Shown: positions 8,542 to 16,978, counted from the first letter of the stretch. The stretch is 34,505 nucleotides of DNA from an uncultured Bacteroides sp. (GCA_947173895.1 CAMWGU010000028.1:1-34505), one strand, 5' to 3'. Made by a program: numbers and translations. The notes: a model not told the origin generated them from the sequence alone.

Positions 8542-8676
8542 ATGGGAAAGAACAAGAAAAAGGCCGCTTATAGCAAGCGGGAAGAAGAGAGAGCAAATAG
8601 AATCGTGAAAGGTTTGTTTATCGGATTAATCGTATTGGCCCTTATTATAATGGTGGGCTATGCTGTTAACGCATAA
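8542..8676 (+). CDS. Small single-span membrane protein, 44 aa
   Basis: The ATG at 8542 opens a 44-codon frame closed by TAA at 8674-8676. The product begins with a lysine-rich cytoplasmic stretch (MGKNKKKAAYSKREEERANR) followed by one hydrophobic helix (about residues 23-41, LFIGLIVLALIIMVGYAV) and a two-residue tail. The positive-inside rule predicts N-in, C-out. It has its own promoter box and is followed by a very strong terminator 18 bp after the stop, which supports it as a real gene. Function is unknown. It lies between prfB and the CYTH gene. Confidence 0.7.
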   Translation: MGKNKKKAAYSKREEERANRIVKGLFIGLIVLALIIMVGYAVNA

Positions 8677-8694
8677 GGAAAGAGAGAAATAGGA

Positions 8695-8733
8695 AAGTCC
8701 TGTCGGAGGCCTGCTCCGACAGGACTTTTTTTT
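8695..8733 (+). terminator. Strong intrinsic terminator
   Basis: AAGTCCTGTCGGAG (8695-8708) pairs perfectly over 14 bp with CTCCGACAGGACTT (8714-8727) around the loop GCCTG, followed by a T-run. It ends the 44-aa peptide transcript and insulates the CYTH gene 23 bp downstream. Confidence 0.92.
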
Positions 8734-8755
8734 AGTATATATAATAAGGTATAGT

Positions 8756-9226
8756 ATGGGACTGGAAATAGAACGGAAATTCTTGGTGAAGGACGATAGT
8801 TACAAACACGAGGCATACGCCCACAGCCACATTGTGCAAGGGTATATCTGTAGCGACTGCGGAAGAACGGTGAGGGTGCGTATCCGCGATGACAAAGGAT
8901 ATCTGACGATAAAAGGAGCTTCTAACGAAACGGGTACAAGCCGTTATGAATGGGAGAAGGAAATCAGCAGGCAAGAGGCCGAGGAACTGATGAAACTGTG
9001 CGAGTCGGGAGTGATTGACAAGACACGCTATTTGGTGCGAAGCGGACAACATGTGTTCGAAGTGGATGAGTTTTATGGCGAAAACCAAGGGCTGACCGTG
9101 GCGGAAGTGGAATTGGGAAGTGAGGACGAAACTTTTGAAAAACCTCATTTCGTCGGTGAAGAAGTGACCGGAGATATACGCTATTATAATTCGTTTCTAA
9201 TGAAAAATCCGTATGCCGGATGGTAG
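8756..9226 (+). CDS. CYTH-domain phosphohydrolase (triphosphate tunnel metalloenzyme family)
   Basis: The 156-residue protein starts with the signature GLEIERKFLV (ExExK motif, E4/E6/K8), and then shows alternating charged strands (RTVRVRIRDDKGYLTIKG, FEVDEFYGENQGLTVAEVELG) typical of the beta-tunnel that binds triphosphates with Mg2+. Short bacterial CYTH proteins of this size hydrolyse inorganic tripolyphosphate or nucleoside triphosphates; the exact substrate is not readable from sequence. It is cytoplasmic, with no signal peptide. A strong terminator lies just upstream (8695-8733), so it must have its own promoter in the AT-rich 8730-8755 interval, but I could not identify one confidently. 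A hairpin and palindrome array 2 follow. Confidence 0.88.
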   Translation: MGLEIERKFLVKDDSYKHEAYAHSHIVQGYICSDCGRTVRVRIRDDKGYLTIKGASNETGTSRYEWEKEISRQEAEELMKLCESGVIDKTRYLVRSGQHVFEVDEFYGENQGLTVAEVELGSEDETFEKPHFVGEEVTGDIRYYNSFLMKNPYAGW

Positions 9227-9240
9227 CATACGATGCTTTC

Positions 9241-9279
9241 GTCAGGGGGGAATTATCACCCGTAAAGGTGCTTCCTGAC
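9241..9279 (+). terminator. Hairpin after the CYTH gene
   Basis: GTCAGG (9241-9246) pairs with CCTGAC (9274-9279), and an inner CACC (9257-9260) pairs with GGTG (9267-9270). There is no clear T-run directly after it, so it may act together with array 2, which starts 6 bp downstream. Confidence 0.4.
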
Positions 9280-9284
9280 CCATA

Positions 9285-9376
9285 GAAAAACACGTACGTA
9301 TGTGTAGGCTCACACGTACGTACGTGTAGGCTTACACATACGGCCGCGCAGGCTCACACGTACGTACGTGTTTTTC
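9285..9376. repeat. Palindrome array 2: four 22-bp units bounded by a perfect 16-bp inverted repeat
   Basis: Units begin at 9290, 9312, 9334 and 9356, exactly 22 bp apart, each a 16-bp palindrome plus the linker AGGCTC or AGGCTT. Units 2 and 4 are the perfect palindrome ACACGTACGTACGTGT, identical to the one at 111-126; unit 3 is degenerate (ACACATACGGCCGCGC). The array is closed by GAAAAACACGTACGTA (9285-9300) and its exact complement TACGTACGTGTTTTTC (9361-9376), so an A-run opens it and a T-run ends it. As RNA this could also work as a terminator for the CYTH transcript. Confidence 0.88.
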
Positions 9377-9483
9377 GACGCTATAATGGGCGTTTTTTTG
9401 CTGATTTTAAGGAGGATTCCGTATGTCAAGGATGATATAGTCTTTTTTAACACATGCAAGCAAACTACTTGTTATAGTTTGCT

Positions 9484-9491
9484 TATCTTTG
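9484..9491 (+). promoter_or_regulatory. Promoter -7 box for the outer membrane receptor
   Basis: TATCTTTG matches TAnnTTTG. The transcript would start near 9498, after the more upstream TTG codon at 9489, which supports the ATG at 9519 as the start. Confidence 0.6.
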
Positions 9492-9518
9492 TGCAGAACA
9501 CAAATTAATAATAAATTT

Positions 9519-12002
9519 ATGAAACACAATTTTTTATGCAGCCTGCTTGTCCTGCTTTTGGCAAGTGTGGCGTTCACGGCAAAAGCGCAGAAAACGGCGC
9601 GGGGACAGTTCTCGGTCAAAGGAGTTTTGGTGGATTCTTTATCGAACGAAGGAGAGCCTTATTCCACCATTCGTATTTCGTTGAAAAGCAATCCGGGTAA
9701 ACCGGTGAAACTGGCGGTGACCGGAACGGACGGAAAGTTCAGTGAAAGCCTTGTCGCACCGGGCACTTATTTCATCAGCTTTACCTCGGTGGGCAAAGCA
9801 CCGGTGCAAAGAGAGTTCTCGGTGTCCGAAAATCGCAAAAACGTAGATTTGGGGAAAATCTTCATTGCCGAAGCAACAGAAATGCTGAAAGGAGTAGAAG
9901 TAGTGGCACAGAAGCCGCTGGTAAAAGCGGAAATAGACAAAGTGTCGTATAGTGTGGAGGACGATCCGGACTCGAAGACGAACACCACGCTGGAAATGTT
10001 ACGCAAAGTGCCCTTGGTGACAGTCGATGGCGAGGATAAGATTCAAGTGAACGGAAGCAGCAGCTTCAAGGTGCATGTGAACGGAAAACCCAATAACATG
10101 ATGAGCAACAATCCGACGGAAGTGCTGAAAAGCCTGCCGGCCAACTCGGTGAAATCCATCGAGGTGATTACCGACCCAGGTGCCAAGTACGATGCGGAAG
10201 GCGTGGCCGGCATCCTGAACATCATCACCACGGGAGGCGGAATGCAAGGTTATACGGTGACGCTCAATGGCGGAGTGAGCAACCGGGGATATAATGCCAG
10301 CGGATATGGTACGGTGCAGGTGGGCAAGTTCACGGTGACCGGAAACTACGCATACAACCATAACCAGTCTCCCCGTGCGTATAACGAGAGCGGACGCGAG
10401 GATTTCACTTCAGAACAATACAAATACCTGAGCTCTGCGGGCTCTTCCAAAAGCAAAGGGAATTTCCAGTATGGCAGCATGGAAGGAAGTTACGAGATAG
10501 ACACGCTGAACCTGATTACTTTCTCCATGAACATGTTCGGAGGGAAGTTCAAGAACAACGGGCTTAGCCATACTTCCATGCTGAACGCGAACCGCGAACA
10601 TTCCTATAGTTATAATACACTGTCAAACAGCGAGAGCGAATGGTCCAGTCTAGGCGCGAACTTTGACTACCAGCGCTCCTTCAAAAAGAAGGGAGAGCTC
10701 CTGACGTTTTCTTACCGCTACAGCGGGTCGCCCGACAACAGCGAGGCATATACAAACTATGAGGACTTGAAGGATTATCCCTACGAGCTGTTCAACCAGT
10801 ATTACGACGACGATGCTCGTACGAACGAACATACGTTCCAGCTGGACTATACCAATCCGCTCACCAAGCAGCACCAGATAGATGCCGGAGTGAAATACAT
10901 CCTGCGCGACAACAAGAGCGACAGCAAGTATTTCAAGGAAAACGAGCAAGGTGTTTATCAGCAGGATGACGACCAATCCAGCAAGTTCAAGCAGTCGCAA
11001 GACATCCTGGCGGCTTATGTGGGCTATCAACTGAAGTTGAAGAAAATGGGCGGAAAGGCAGGATTGCGTTTTGAACATACTCTGATGGATGTGGAATACG
11101 CCTACATGCCCGACCGGAATTTCGACAGCGACTTCAATGACCTGATTCCTTCGGCCAGTCTGTCTTATCAGTTGTCTCAGACAAAAACGCTCCGCGCCAA
11201 TTACAACATGCGCATCAGCCGTCCGAGCATCTGGTACTTGAACCCGTTCCGAAACACCAGCAACCCCACCAATATCAGTTATGGTAATCCGGATCTGGAT
11301 ACGGAGAAATCACATCAACTAGGAGTCACTTTCAGTTCCTTCTCGCCCAAGTTCAATGTCAATGTTTCCATGAACTATTCATTTGTGAACAACGGCATCG
11401 AACGCTATTCCTTCCTTAATGACGGTATTCAGGAAAACACGTTTGGCAACATCGGGCATACCAATCGAACCAACCTGTCTTTGTGGATGAACTGGAATCC
11501 CGGTTCCAAGACGCGTATCTCCATCAATGCCAGCGGGGCCTATGCCGACTTTAAAAGTGAAGAAGAGTATCTGAAGGTGCGCAACCATGGTTTCTATGGA
11601 AACTTATTCCTGAATGCGCAACAGACTTTGCCATGGGAGATCCGTTTCAGCTTGCATGGCGGTGGGGGTACTCCTCGGGTTTCCTTGCAGGGGAAAGGCT
11701 CTTCGTATAATTATTACGGATTTAGCCTGAGCCGTTCTTTCTTGAAGGAAAAACGTTTGACAGTGTCGGTAAATACATCGAATATATTCAACAAATATAA
11801 TACTTACAGAAATACCACGACTACTCCTACTTTTGCTTCATGGAGTGAGAGCAAGTCTGCAAACCGTTATTATGGGATGAATATCAGCTGGCGATTTGGC
11901 GAGCTGAAGGCGCAGGTGAAAAAGGCGGCACGTAGCATCAGCAACGATGATGTGAAGGGCGGCGGTGGCAACTCGGGGGGTGGTAGCCAAAGCGGATCCT
12001 GA
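9519..12002 (+). CDS. TonB-dependent receptor-type outer membrane beta-barrel protein
   Basis: The 827-residue protein starts MKHNFLCSLLVLLLASVAF with a cleavable signal peptide ending near TAKAQ. Next come a carboxypeptidase-regulatory-like beta domain (about 30-110, GKFSESLVAPGTYFISFTS), a plug domain (about 140-235, TLEMLRKVPLVTVDGEDKIQVNG and VKSIEVITDPGAKYDAEGVAGILNI), and a long barrel of alternating aromatic strands to about 790. This matches the OMP_b-brl_3 group, about 200 residues shorter than SusC, and no SusD follows, so it is not a classical Sus pair. The extreme C-terminus is a Gly/Ser-rich tail (GGGGNSGGGSQSGS) after a charged stretch, unlike the usual terminal aromatic of barrels. 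The ligand is unknown. It is followed by a terminator and an ECF sigma factor gene. Confidence 0.87.
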   Translation: MKHNFLCSLLVLLLASVAFTAKAQKTARGQFSVKGVLVDSLSNEGEPYSTIRISLKSNPGKPVKLAVTGTDGKFSESLVAPGTYFISFTSVGKAPVQREFSVSENRKNVDLGKIFIAEATEMLKGVEVVAQKPLVKAEIDKVSYSVEDDPDSKTNTTLEMLRKVPLVTVDGEDKIQVNGSSSFKVHVNGKPNNMMSNNPTEVLKSLPANSVKSIEVITDPGAKYDAEGVAGILNIITTGGGMQGYTVTLNGGVSNRGYNASGYGTVQVGKFTVTGNYAYNHNQSPRAYNESGREDFTSEQYKYLSSAGSSKSKGNFQYGSMEGSYEIDTLNLITFSMNMFGGKFKNNGLSHTSMLNANREHSYSYNTLSNSESEWSSLGANFDYQRSFKKKGELLTFSYRYSGSPDNSEAYTNYEDLKDYPYELFNQYYDDDARTNEHTFQLDYTNPLTKQHQIDAGVKYILRDNKSDSKYFKENEQGVYQQDDDQSSKFKQSQDILAAYVGYQLKLKKMGGKAGLRFEHTLMDVEYAYMPDRNFDSDFNDLIPSASLSYQLSQTKTLRANYNMRISRPSIWYLNPFRNTSNPTNISYGNPDLDTEKSHQLGVTFSSFSPKFNVNVSMNYSFVNNGIERYSFLNDGIQENTFGNIGHTNRTNLSLWMNWNPGSKTRISINASGAYADFKSEEEYLKVRNHGFYGNLFLNAQQTLPWEIRFSLHGGGGTPRVSLQGKGSSYNYYGFSLSRSFLKEKRLTVSVNTSNIFNKYNTYRNTTTTPTFASWSESKSANRYYGMNISWRFGELKAQVKKAARSISNDDVKGGGGNSGGGSQSGS

Positions 12003-12032
12003 CGACCGACCACCTGTTAACTGATAAATTAG

Positions 12033-12070
12033 GGGGTACAAACTGTTATTTGATAGTTTGTACCCCTTTT
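12033..12070 (+). terminator. Terminator after the outer membrane receptor
   Basis: GGGGTACAAACT (12033-12044) pairs perfectly with AGTTTGTACCCC (12055-12066) around a 10-nt loop and is followed by TTTT. Confidence 0.85.
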
Positions 12071-12165
12071 CTTGTTAGTTTTTCTGCCCTCACTCTGCTG
12101 TGAAGTCGCTAATATTGCACCAGAAAACCAAAAGTAGAAAGTAATAACCCATAAAATAAATTAAT

Positions 12166-12669
12166 ATGAAGACAGTCGATTTTACACAGCATTTATTGAG
12201 TATTCAAACCGAATTGTTTCGTTTTGCATTTAAGCTGACAGCAGACCGAGAAGAGGCAAATGACTTGTTGCAGGAGACTTCATTGAAGGCATTGGACAAT
12301 GAAGAAAAGTTTACACCTGATACAAACTTTAAGGGATGGATGTATACCATCATGCGCAACATATTTATAAACAACTATCGTAAGACAGTGCGCGATCAGA
12401 CTTTTGTCGATCAAACCGACAACTTGTTTCATTTGAATCTTCCACAGGATTCCGGCTTTGATTCGACTGAAGGTGCATACGATTTGAAAGAGATTCGTCG
12501 GGTTGTGAATGCCTTGCCTAAGGAGTACCGTGTCCCGTTCGCCATGTATGTATCCGGATTCAAATACAGGGAAATTGCAGAAAAACTGGGCCTTCCGTTG
12601 GGAACAGTGAAGAGCCGCATCTTCTTTACCCGCCAACGATTGCAAAAGGACTTGAAAGACTTCCGTTAA
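12166..12669 (+). CDS. ECF-type RNA polymerase sigma factor
   Basis: The 167-residue protein has a sigma-70 region 2 (about 12-80: FRFAFKLTADREEANDLLQETSLKAL, then FKGWMYTIMRNIFINNYRK) and a region 4 helix-turn-helix (about 110-162: LPKEYRVPFAMYVSGFKYREIAEKLGLPLGTVKSRIFFTRQRL). It lacks region 3, as ECF factors do. It would direct RNA polymerase to a dedicated promoter class. No FecR-like anti-sigma gene is adjacent: the next gene is convergent and VanZ-like. It therefore belongs with the free-standing Bacteroidetes ECF factors, some of which are strongly expressed. A terminator separates it from the receptor gene, so a functional link between the two is only suggested by proximity. Confidence 0.92.
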   Translation: MKTVDFTQHLLSIQTELFRFAFKLTADREEANDLLQETSLKALDNEEKFTPDTNFKGWMYTIMRNIFINNYRKTVRDQTFVDQTDNLFHLNLPQDSGFDSTEGAYDLKEIRRVVNALPKEYRVPFAMYVSGFKYREIAEKLGLPLGTVKSRIFFTRQRLQKDLKDFR

Positions 12670-12712
12670 AGCAACTCTCTATCTTTATTATATAACTTTG
12701 ATTTTTATCATA

Positions 12713-12743
12713 GCGTCGGCTGTTCGTGAAGAATCGTCGACGC
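12713..12743. terminator. Weak convergent hairpin between sigma factor and VanZ-like gene
   Basis: GCGTCG (12713-12718) and CGACGC (12738-12743) form a 6-bp stem with a long loop, followed by CCTTTATT. It lies between two convergent stop codons and could serve either strand, but it is short. Confidence 0.3.
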
Positions 12744-12746
12744 CCT

Positions 12747-13136
12747 TTATTGACGCTTCCGCCACATGAGAGGACGGAGTATGTAGTAGCCTACGCATGT
12801 AGCAAGTCCCACTCCGGTGCTGTTGGCCAGGAAATCCAGCCAGTCGCCGCTACGACTGTCCGTGCAGTAAGCTTGCAGCAGTTCGATGCATCCGCTCATG
12901 GCTATAGGTGTTATGATTCCTCCCCATGCGATACGCTTCCAGTGAATAGCCTGATGGGTTCTCAGATATTCTATCCACAGAATGAAGCAAAGCCCTCCGT
13001 ACATGCATAGATGAACCAATTTGTCTATATGGGGGATTTTCTCCATATCTGTTTTAGGAGGAGTGAAAAAAGACAGATAAAAGATGGTGGCTATGATGAT
13101 TAGCGATATTGGATACTTTTTAAAATAAGATAGCAT
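12747..13136 (-). CDS. VanZ-like family membrane protein
   Basis: The 129-residue protein has about four hydrophobic helices (residues 8-25, 42-58, 70-88, 104-120) and the VanZ-type pattern HIDKLVHLCMYGGLCFIL with a conserved DKxxHxxxY and, later, CIELLQAY...SGDWLDFLANSTGVGLA. VanZ was named for low-level teicoplanin resistance, but the many short homologues in Bacteroidetes have no proven role and resistance should not be assumed. It ends convergent to the sigma factor gene and shares a divergent promoter region with the NSS transporter. Confidence 0.8.
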   Translation of the reverse strand: MLSYFKKYPISLIIIATIFYLSFFTPPKTDMEKIPHIDKLVHLCMYGGLCFILWIEYLRTHQAIHWKRIAWGGIITPIAMSGCIELLQAYCTDSRSGDWLDFLANSTGVGLATCVGYYILRPLMWRKRQ

Positions 13137-13162
13137 ACTTTACTTTTTTATGTGGTTCGTCG

Positions 13163-13170
13163 CAAAAGTA
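13163..13170 (-). promoter_or_regulatory. Promoter -7 box for the VanZ-like gene
   Basis: Minus-strand TACTTTTG matches TAnnTTTG, 27 nt before the start codon. It lies back-to-back with the NSS promoter box at 13183. Confidence 0.6.
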
Positions 13171-13182
13171 CGATTAATTTTA

Positions 13183-13190
13183 TATTTTTG
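13183..13190 (+). promoter_or_regulatory. Promoter -7 box for the NSS transporter
   Basis: TATTTTTG matches TAnnTTTG. The start codon lies 43 nt downstream of the box. Confidence 0.6.
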
Positions 13191-13232
13191 CAGGATAATA
13201 GGTATTGTTTTATAATAATTTGATAGTTTTTT

Positions 13233-14597
13233 ATGCAGAAAGGTGAAAGAGTAAATTTCGGGAGCAAGGTTGGAGCTATTTTGGCGGCGGCAGGTTCGGC
13301 TGTCGGGCTGGGTAATATTTGGAGATTCCCATACGAAACAGGAAATCACGGGGGAGCGGCATTTATATTGATTTATCTGGCATGTGTCTTAATGCTGGGA
13401 ATGCCTATTATGATTGCCGAGTTTACGGTAGGGCGTCATTCTAAGGCAAGTACAGGACGCGCTTATAAAGTGCTGGCAGCCGGAACTCATTGGAAATGGT
13501 TAGGTTATTGGGGAGTTCTAGCCGGTTTCCTCATCTTGGGCTACTATTCGGTGGTGGCAGGGTGGACTTTGGAATACATTATAGAGGCGGTAACTTCAGG
13601 GTTTGCCAATAAGACTCCGGAAGAATTTGTAGAAGCTTTCCGTAGCTTTTCACAAAATCCGGTTCGTCCTCTTGTGTGGTTGGTTGTTTTTTTATTGGCT
13701 ACTCATTTCATTATAGTAAAGGGCGTGAAGGACGGTATTGAAAAGTCATCAAAAGTCCTGATGCCCATTCTGTTTGTATTGATACTTGTGCTAGTAGGAT
13801 GTTCGTTATCTCTTCCCAATGCGGAAAAGGGGCTGGAGTTTCTGCTGAAGCCGGATTTCAGTAAAGTGGATAGTGATGTTTTTCTAGGTGCGATGGGGCA
13901 GGCCTTTTTTTCTTTAAGTTTGGGAATGGGATGCCTTTCCACTTATGCCTCTTATTTTGGAAAAGAAACCAGACTGGGGCATACGGCTTTCAGTGTAGGC
14001 GTTATCGATACTTTTGTGGCTGTTTTGGCAGGACTGATTATTTTTCCCGCGGCTTTTTCTGTGGGCATTCAGCCGGATGCAGGACCGTCGCTCATCTTTA
14101 TAACTTTGCCTAATGTATTTCAACAAGCGTTTGGTGGCGTGCCGGCATTGGCCTATGTTTTTTCAGTGATGTTTTATGTGTTGTTGGCATTGGCCGCATT
14201 GACTTCTACCATTTCTTTGCATGAAGTGTCAACGGCTTTCTTGCATGAAGAATTCGGGTTGACGCGAGGACGTTCTGCCCGATTGGTAACTTCGGGGTGT
14301 ATTGCAATCGGGGTTGTTTCATCTTTATCGTTGGGGAGCATGCAGGAATATACCTTGTTTGGTAAAGGTTTCTTCGATTTGCTCGATTTTGTCACGGCAA
14401 AGATCATGCTTCCCTTATCCGGCCTGCTGGTATGCATTTTTGTTGGGTGGTATCTGAAGCGTTCTGTATCGTATGCAGAGTTGACCAATGGGGGAAAACA
14501 GAAAGTGGGATTTCTCGGGTTGTATATGTTCTTGCTGAGATATGTGGCACCTATTGCCATCGCTTTGATTTTTATCAATGAACTCGGGTTGATTTAG
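13233..14597 (+). CDS. Sodium-dependent transporter, NSS/SNF family
   Basis: The 454-residue inner-membrane protein opens with the family signature SKVGAILAAAGSAVGLGNIWRFPY (about 9-32), the unwound TM1 that binds sodium and substrate in LeuT. About eleven to twelve hydrophobic segments follow. Members import amino acids or related amines with sodium; the exact substrate cannot be read. The TM6 region (FFSLSLGMGCLSTYASYFGKE, near 228-248) carries the conserved SLGMG. It is probably co-transcribed with the helix-hairpin-helix gene 10 bp downstream. Confidence 0.93.
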   Translation: MQKGERVNFGSKVGAILAAAGSAVGLGNIWRFPYETGNHGGAAFILIYLACVLMLGMPIMIAEFTVGRHSKASTGRAYKVLAAGTHWKWLGYWGVLAGFLILGYYSVVAGWTLEYIIEAVTSGFANKTPEEFVEAFRSFSQNPVRPLVWLVVFLLATHFIIVKGVKDGIEKSSKVLMPILFVLILVLVGCSLSLPNAEKGLEFLLKPDFSKVDSDVFLGAMGQAFFSLSLGMGCLSTYASYFGKETRLGHTAFSVGVIDTFVAVLAGLIIFPAAFSVGIQPDAGPSLIFITLPNVFQQAFGGVPALAYVFSVMFYVLLALAALTSTISLHEVSTAFLHEEFGLTRGRSARLVTSGCIAIGVVSSLSLGSMQEYTLFGKGFFDLLDFVTAKIMLPLSGLLVCIFVGWYLKRSVSYAELTNGGKQKVGFLGLYMFLLRYVAPIAIALIFINELGLI

Positions 14598-14607
14598 CAA
14601 AAGCATT

Positions 14608-15516
14608 ATGTGGAAGGATTTTTTCTATTTCTCGAAAGGTGAGCGCAGGGCTGTGCTTTTGTTATCCGTATTGCTTTTTGTCTTGATAGCTGCTTTGTTG
14701 CTTTGGCCGGTAAAAAGGGAAGAGGAATCATGGCCCGGAAAGCAGGAGGATATAGCAAGAATAGAGAACTTTCTGGCGGGAATACATACGTTGGAAGAAA
14801 AGAAAAACCTTGTGTATTCTCATGATAAATCTGAAAAGAAGAAAGTGATATTAGAGCCTTTCGATCCGAATACGGCCGATTCCATTCGGTTGTCTGAGCT
14901 GGGATTACCTGCTTTTATTGTGCGCAATCTTTTGAAATACAGGAAGGCAGGTGGCAAGTTCAGAACAGCGGATGATTTCTCTAAGATATATGGCTTGTCT
15001 GTCGAGAAATATAAAGAACTGAAACCTTACATTCAGATTTCGGAAGCCTTTTGGCGGAAACAAGATACGTTGCTTGTCGTTAAAAAAGAAAAAAGCGATA
15101 CGGTGGTGGTTTATAAATATCCTGAAGGGATGTTGGTAGAACTGAATGCGGCAGATACGGTGGAACTGAAAAAGATTCCGGGCATAGGAAGTGCCATTGC
15201 AGGCAAGATTGTCGCATATAGGGATCGCTTGGGGGGATTTTATGATATATCACAGCTGACAGAAGTGGAATATGTGACTCAGGACATGCTGAAATGGTTT
15301 AAAATCGGAGATATGCCAGTTCGCCGGATAAATGCCAATAAGGTTGGGCTTGACATACTTCGTGCTCATCCCTATATGAATTTTTATCAGGCCAAAGTGA
15401 TTATAGAGTATCGGAGGAAGAAGGGAAAATTAAAAAGCCTTTCTCAGCTATCCCTTTATGAGGAATTTACTGAGAAAGACTTGGAGCGTTTGTCACATTA
15501 TTTAGCTTTTGATTAA
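14608..15516 (+). CDS. Helix-hairpin-helix (ComEA-like) DNA-binding protein
   Basis: The 302-residue protein has one N-terminal transmembrane helix (about 12-32, AVLLLSVLLFVLIAALLLW) and then at least three ComEA-like helix-hairpin-helix repeats: FDPNTADSIRLSELGLPAFIVRN (about 91), VELNAADTVELKKIPGIGSAIAGKI (about 176) and INANKVGLDILRAHPYMNFYQAK (about 240). The second has the canonical PGIG hairpin; the others have diverged hairpins. Such proteins bind DNA non-specifically; ComEA does so for natural uptake, but no competence gene is nearby, so the role is open. It lies 10 bp after the NSS gene, and its stop codon overlaps the stop of the convergent alkaline phosphatase by 4 bp. Confidence 0.85.
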   Translation: MWKDFFYFSKGERRAVLLLSVLLFVLIAALLLWPVKREEESWPGKQEDIARIENFLAGIHTLEEKKNLVYSHDKSEKKKVILEPFDPNTADSIRLSELGLPAFIVRNLLKYRKAGGKFRTADDFSKIYGLSVEKYKELKPYIQISEAFWRKQDTLLVVKKEKSDTVVVYKYPEGMLVELNAADTVELKKIPGIGSAIAGKIVAYRDRLGGFYDISQLTEVEYVTQDMLKWFKIGDMPVRRINANKVGLDILRAHPYMNFYQAKVIIEYRRKKGKLKSLSQLSLYEEFTEKDLERLSHYLAFD

Positions 15517-16931
15517 TCGTTGGGATAGCCGGCTGCTTCTGCTATCTTTGCCGGAATTTCAGTATTATCCATGCGTCCTTGGAACAATTGGGCTCCTGCT
15601 CCGATAGCAAATACAGGAACATAGCCTCCTGAGTGTCCTCCGCTGGTCCATCCTACTAAGGCAATGTCGTCCAATATTTTTTTAGCTTCGGCTGCTAAAG
15701 GTTCGTCTTGCTGGTATTCGCTCTTAGTTAGGTCGACAGCTTTGCCGCTAAATGATTCATCGTATACTTTCTTCAGCGATGCCTCTTGTTTCTCGTTCAA
15801 TTGGATGTGTTCCCAAAATCCGAAGTTTTCTTTCAAGGATTGTTTGATAACTTCCCAAGAAACTTGATTCTTGTATTTTTTTCTCAGTTCGTTTACTACT
15901 TTAGTATATTCGCTTTCACTCATCTTTTGCGATTTCAGAGCTTGCAGATTCAGGGTGTACGGGCCTTTGCCAAGGACGATACCTCCTGTTTCATGGTCGG
16001 CGGTTACTACGATCAGGGTTTCATCAGGATGTTGTTCATAGAATTCGTAAGCAACCTTGATAGCATCATCCATGTCCATCACTTCATGAAATACGGTGGC
16101 CGCATCGTTGCTGTGACAAGCCCAGTCGATCTTACCTCCTTCAACCATCAGGAAGAAACCTTTTGAAAGGTCCTTGGACAGAAAGTTTATTCCGGCGCGG
16201 GTAATTTCGGTCAGAGTCATGTCGCCTTTCTTGCGATCGATGGCATAAGGGATGGAGTTTGTGTTTGTAGCAGTGGCGGGTTGCAAAAGAATCATTTTAT
16301 CTGTTTGCTTTGCTTTTTTCTGATAATCTTTGTATCCGCGGGCTATGGTATATCCGGCTTTGTTTGCCAGTGTATATAAACTTTCAGAATTAGAGTTGTC
16401 CGCATGTTTGTTAGTGGGATCCAAAAAGTCTGATCCGGCATAGAAATCAAAGTTGGCTTTAATCAAATCCAACCCTATGTTGTAGTAGCTGCCTCTTTTC
16501 CCTTGATGGGCATAAAAAGCGGCGGGAGTAGCGTGGTCTACGCTGACGCTGGTGCTGATTCCTACACGGCATCCTTTGTTTTTTGCCCATGCAGCCACAC
16601 TGTTGATTGAGGTTTCCAAATCCTTTTTAACACCTAGTGCTCCGTTTTTTGTTTTACTTCCAGTTGCCAAAGCTGTTCCGCTAGCGGCCGAATCGGTCAC
16701 TCCGTTGGTGGCAGAGAAAGTGGTGGCAATAGTTGCATAGGGAAATTGTGTGAACAATAGTGGAGTCACGCCAATTTTTCCTTCCAGCTCTCCACGATAC
16801 ATTTCTGTACCTAGAACCTGATTGACTCCCATTCCATCTCCGATAAAATAAAATACATACTTTGCTTGCTGTGCCTGTACAAAAAGAATAGACAGAAATG
16901 CAAATGCGATAATAAATGATAGTTTCTTCAT
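15513..16931 (-). CDS. Alkaline phosphatase, PhoA superfamily, secreted
   Basis: The 472-residue precursor starts MKKLSFIIAFAFLSILFVQA, a signal peptide cleaved near AQA, so it acts in the periplasm. It has the metal-binding GDGMG (D32), the nucleophile motif VTDSAASGTALATG (S81), TADHETGG (about 302) and SGGHSGGYVP near the C-terminus, all expected for zinc/magnesium alkaline phosphatases that release phosphate from organic monoesters. The start at 16931 is chosen for the signal peptide and the promoter box at 16971; the frame is open further upstream but would fuse a charged stretch to the signal. No Pho box can be assigned by eye. Confidence 0.93.
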   Translation of the reverse strand: MKKLSFIIAFAFLSILFVQAQQAKYVFYFIGDGMGVNQVLGTEMYRGELEGKIGVTPLLFTQFPYATIATTFSATNGVTDSAASGTALATGSKTKNGALGVKKDLETSINSVAAWAKNKGCRVGISTSVSVDHATPAAFYAHQGKRGSYYNIGLDLIKANFDFYAGSDFLDPTNKHADNSNSESLYTLANKAGYTIARGYKDYQKKAKQTDKMILLQPATATNTNSIPYAIDRKKGDMTLTEITRAGINFLSKDLSKGFFLMVEGGKIDWACHSNDAATVFHEVMDMDDAIKVAYEFYEQHPDETLIVVTADHETGGIVLGKGPYTLNLQALKSQKMSESEYTKVVNELRKKYKNQVSWEVIKQSLKENFGFWEHIQLNEKQEASLKKVYDESFSGKAVDLTKSEYQQDEPLAAEAKKILDDIALVGWTSGGHSGGYVPVFAIGAGAQLFQGRMDNTEIPAKIAEAAGYPND

Positions 16932-16970
16932 ATTAATAGAATTGATAATGTTAGCCTTGTTTCGGCATGG

Positions 16971-16978
16971 CAAATATA
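16971..16978 (-). promoter_or_regulatory. Promoter -7 box for the alkaline phosphatase
   Basis: Minus-strand TATATTTG matches TAnnTTTG, 40 nt before the chosen ATG and inside the upstream open frame, which argues against a longer protein. Confidence 0.6.
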
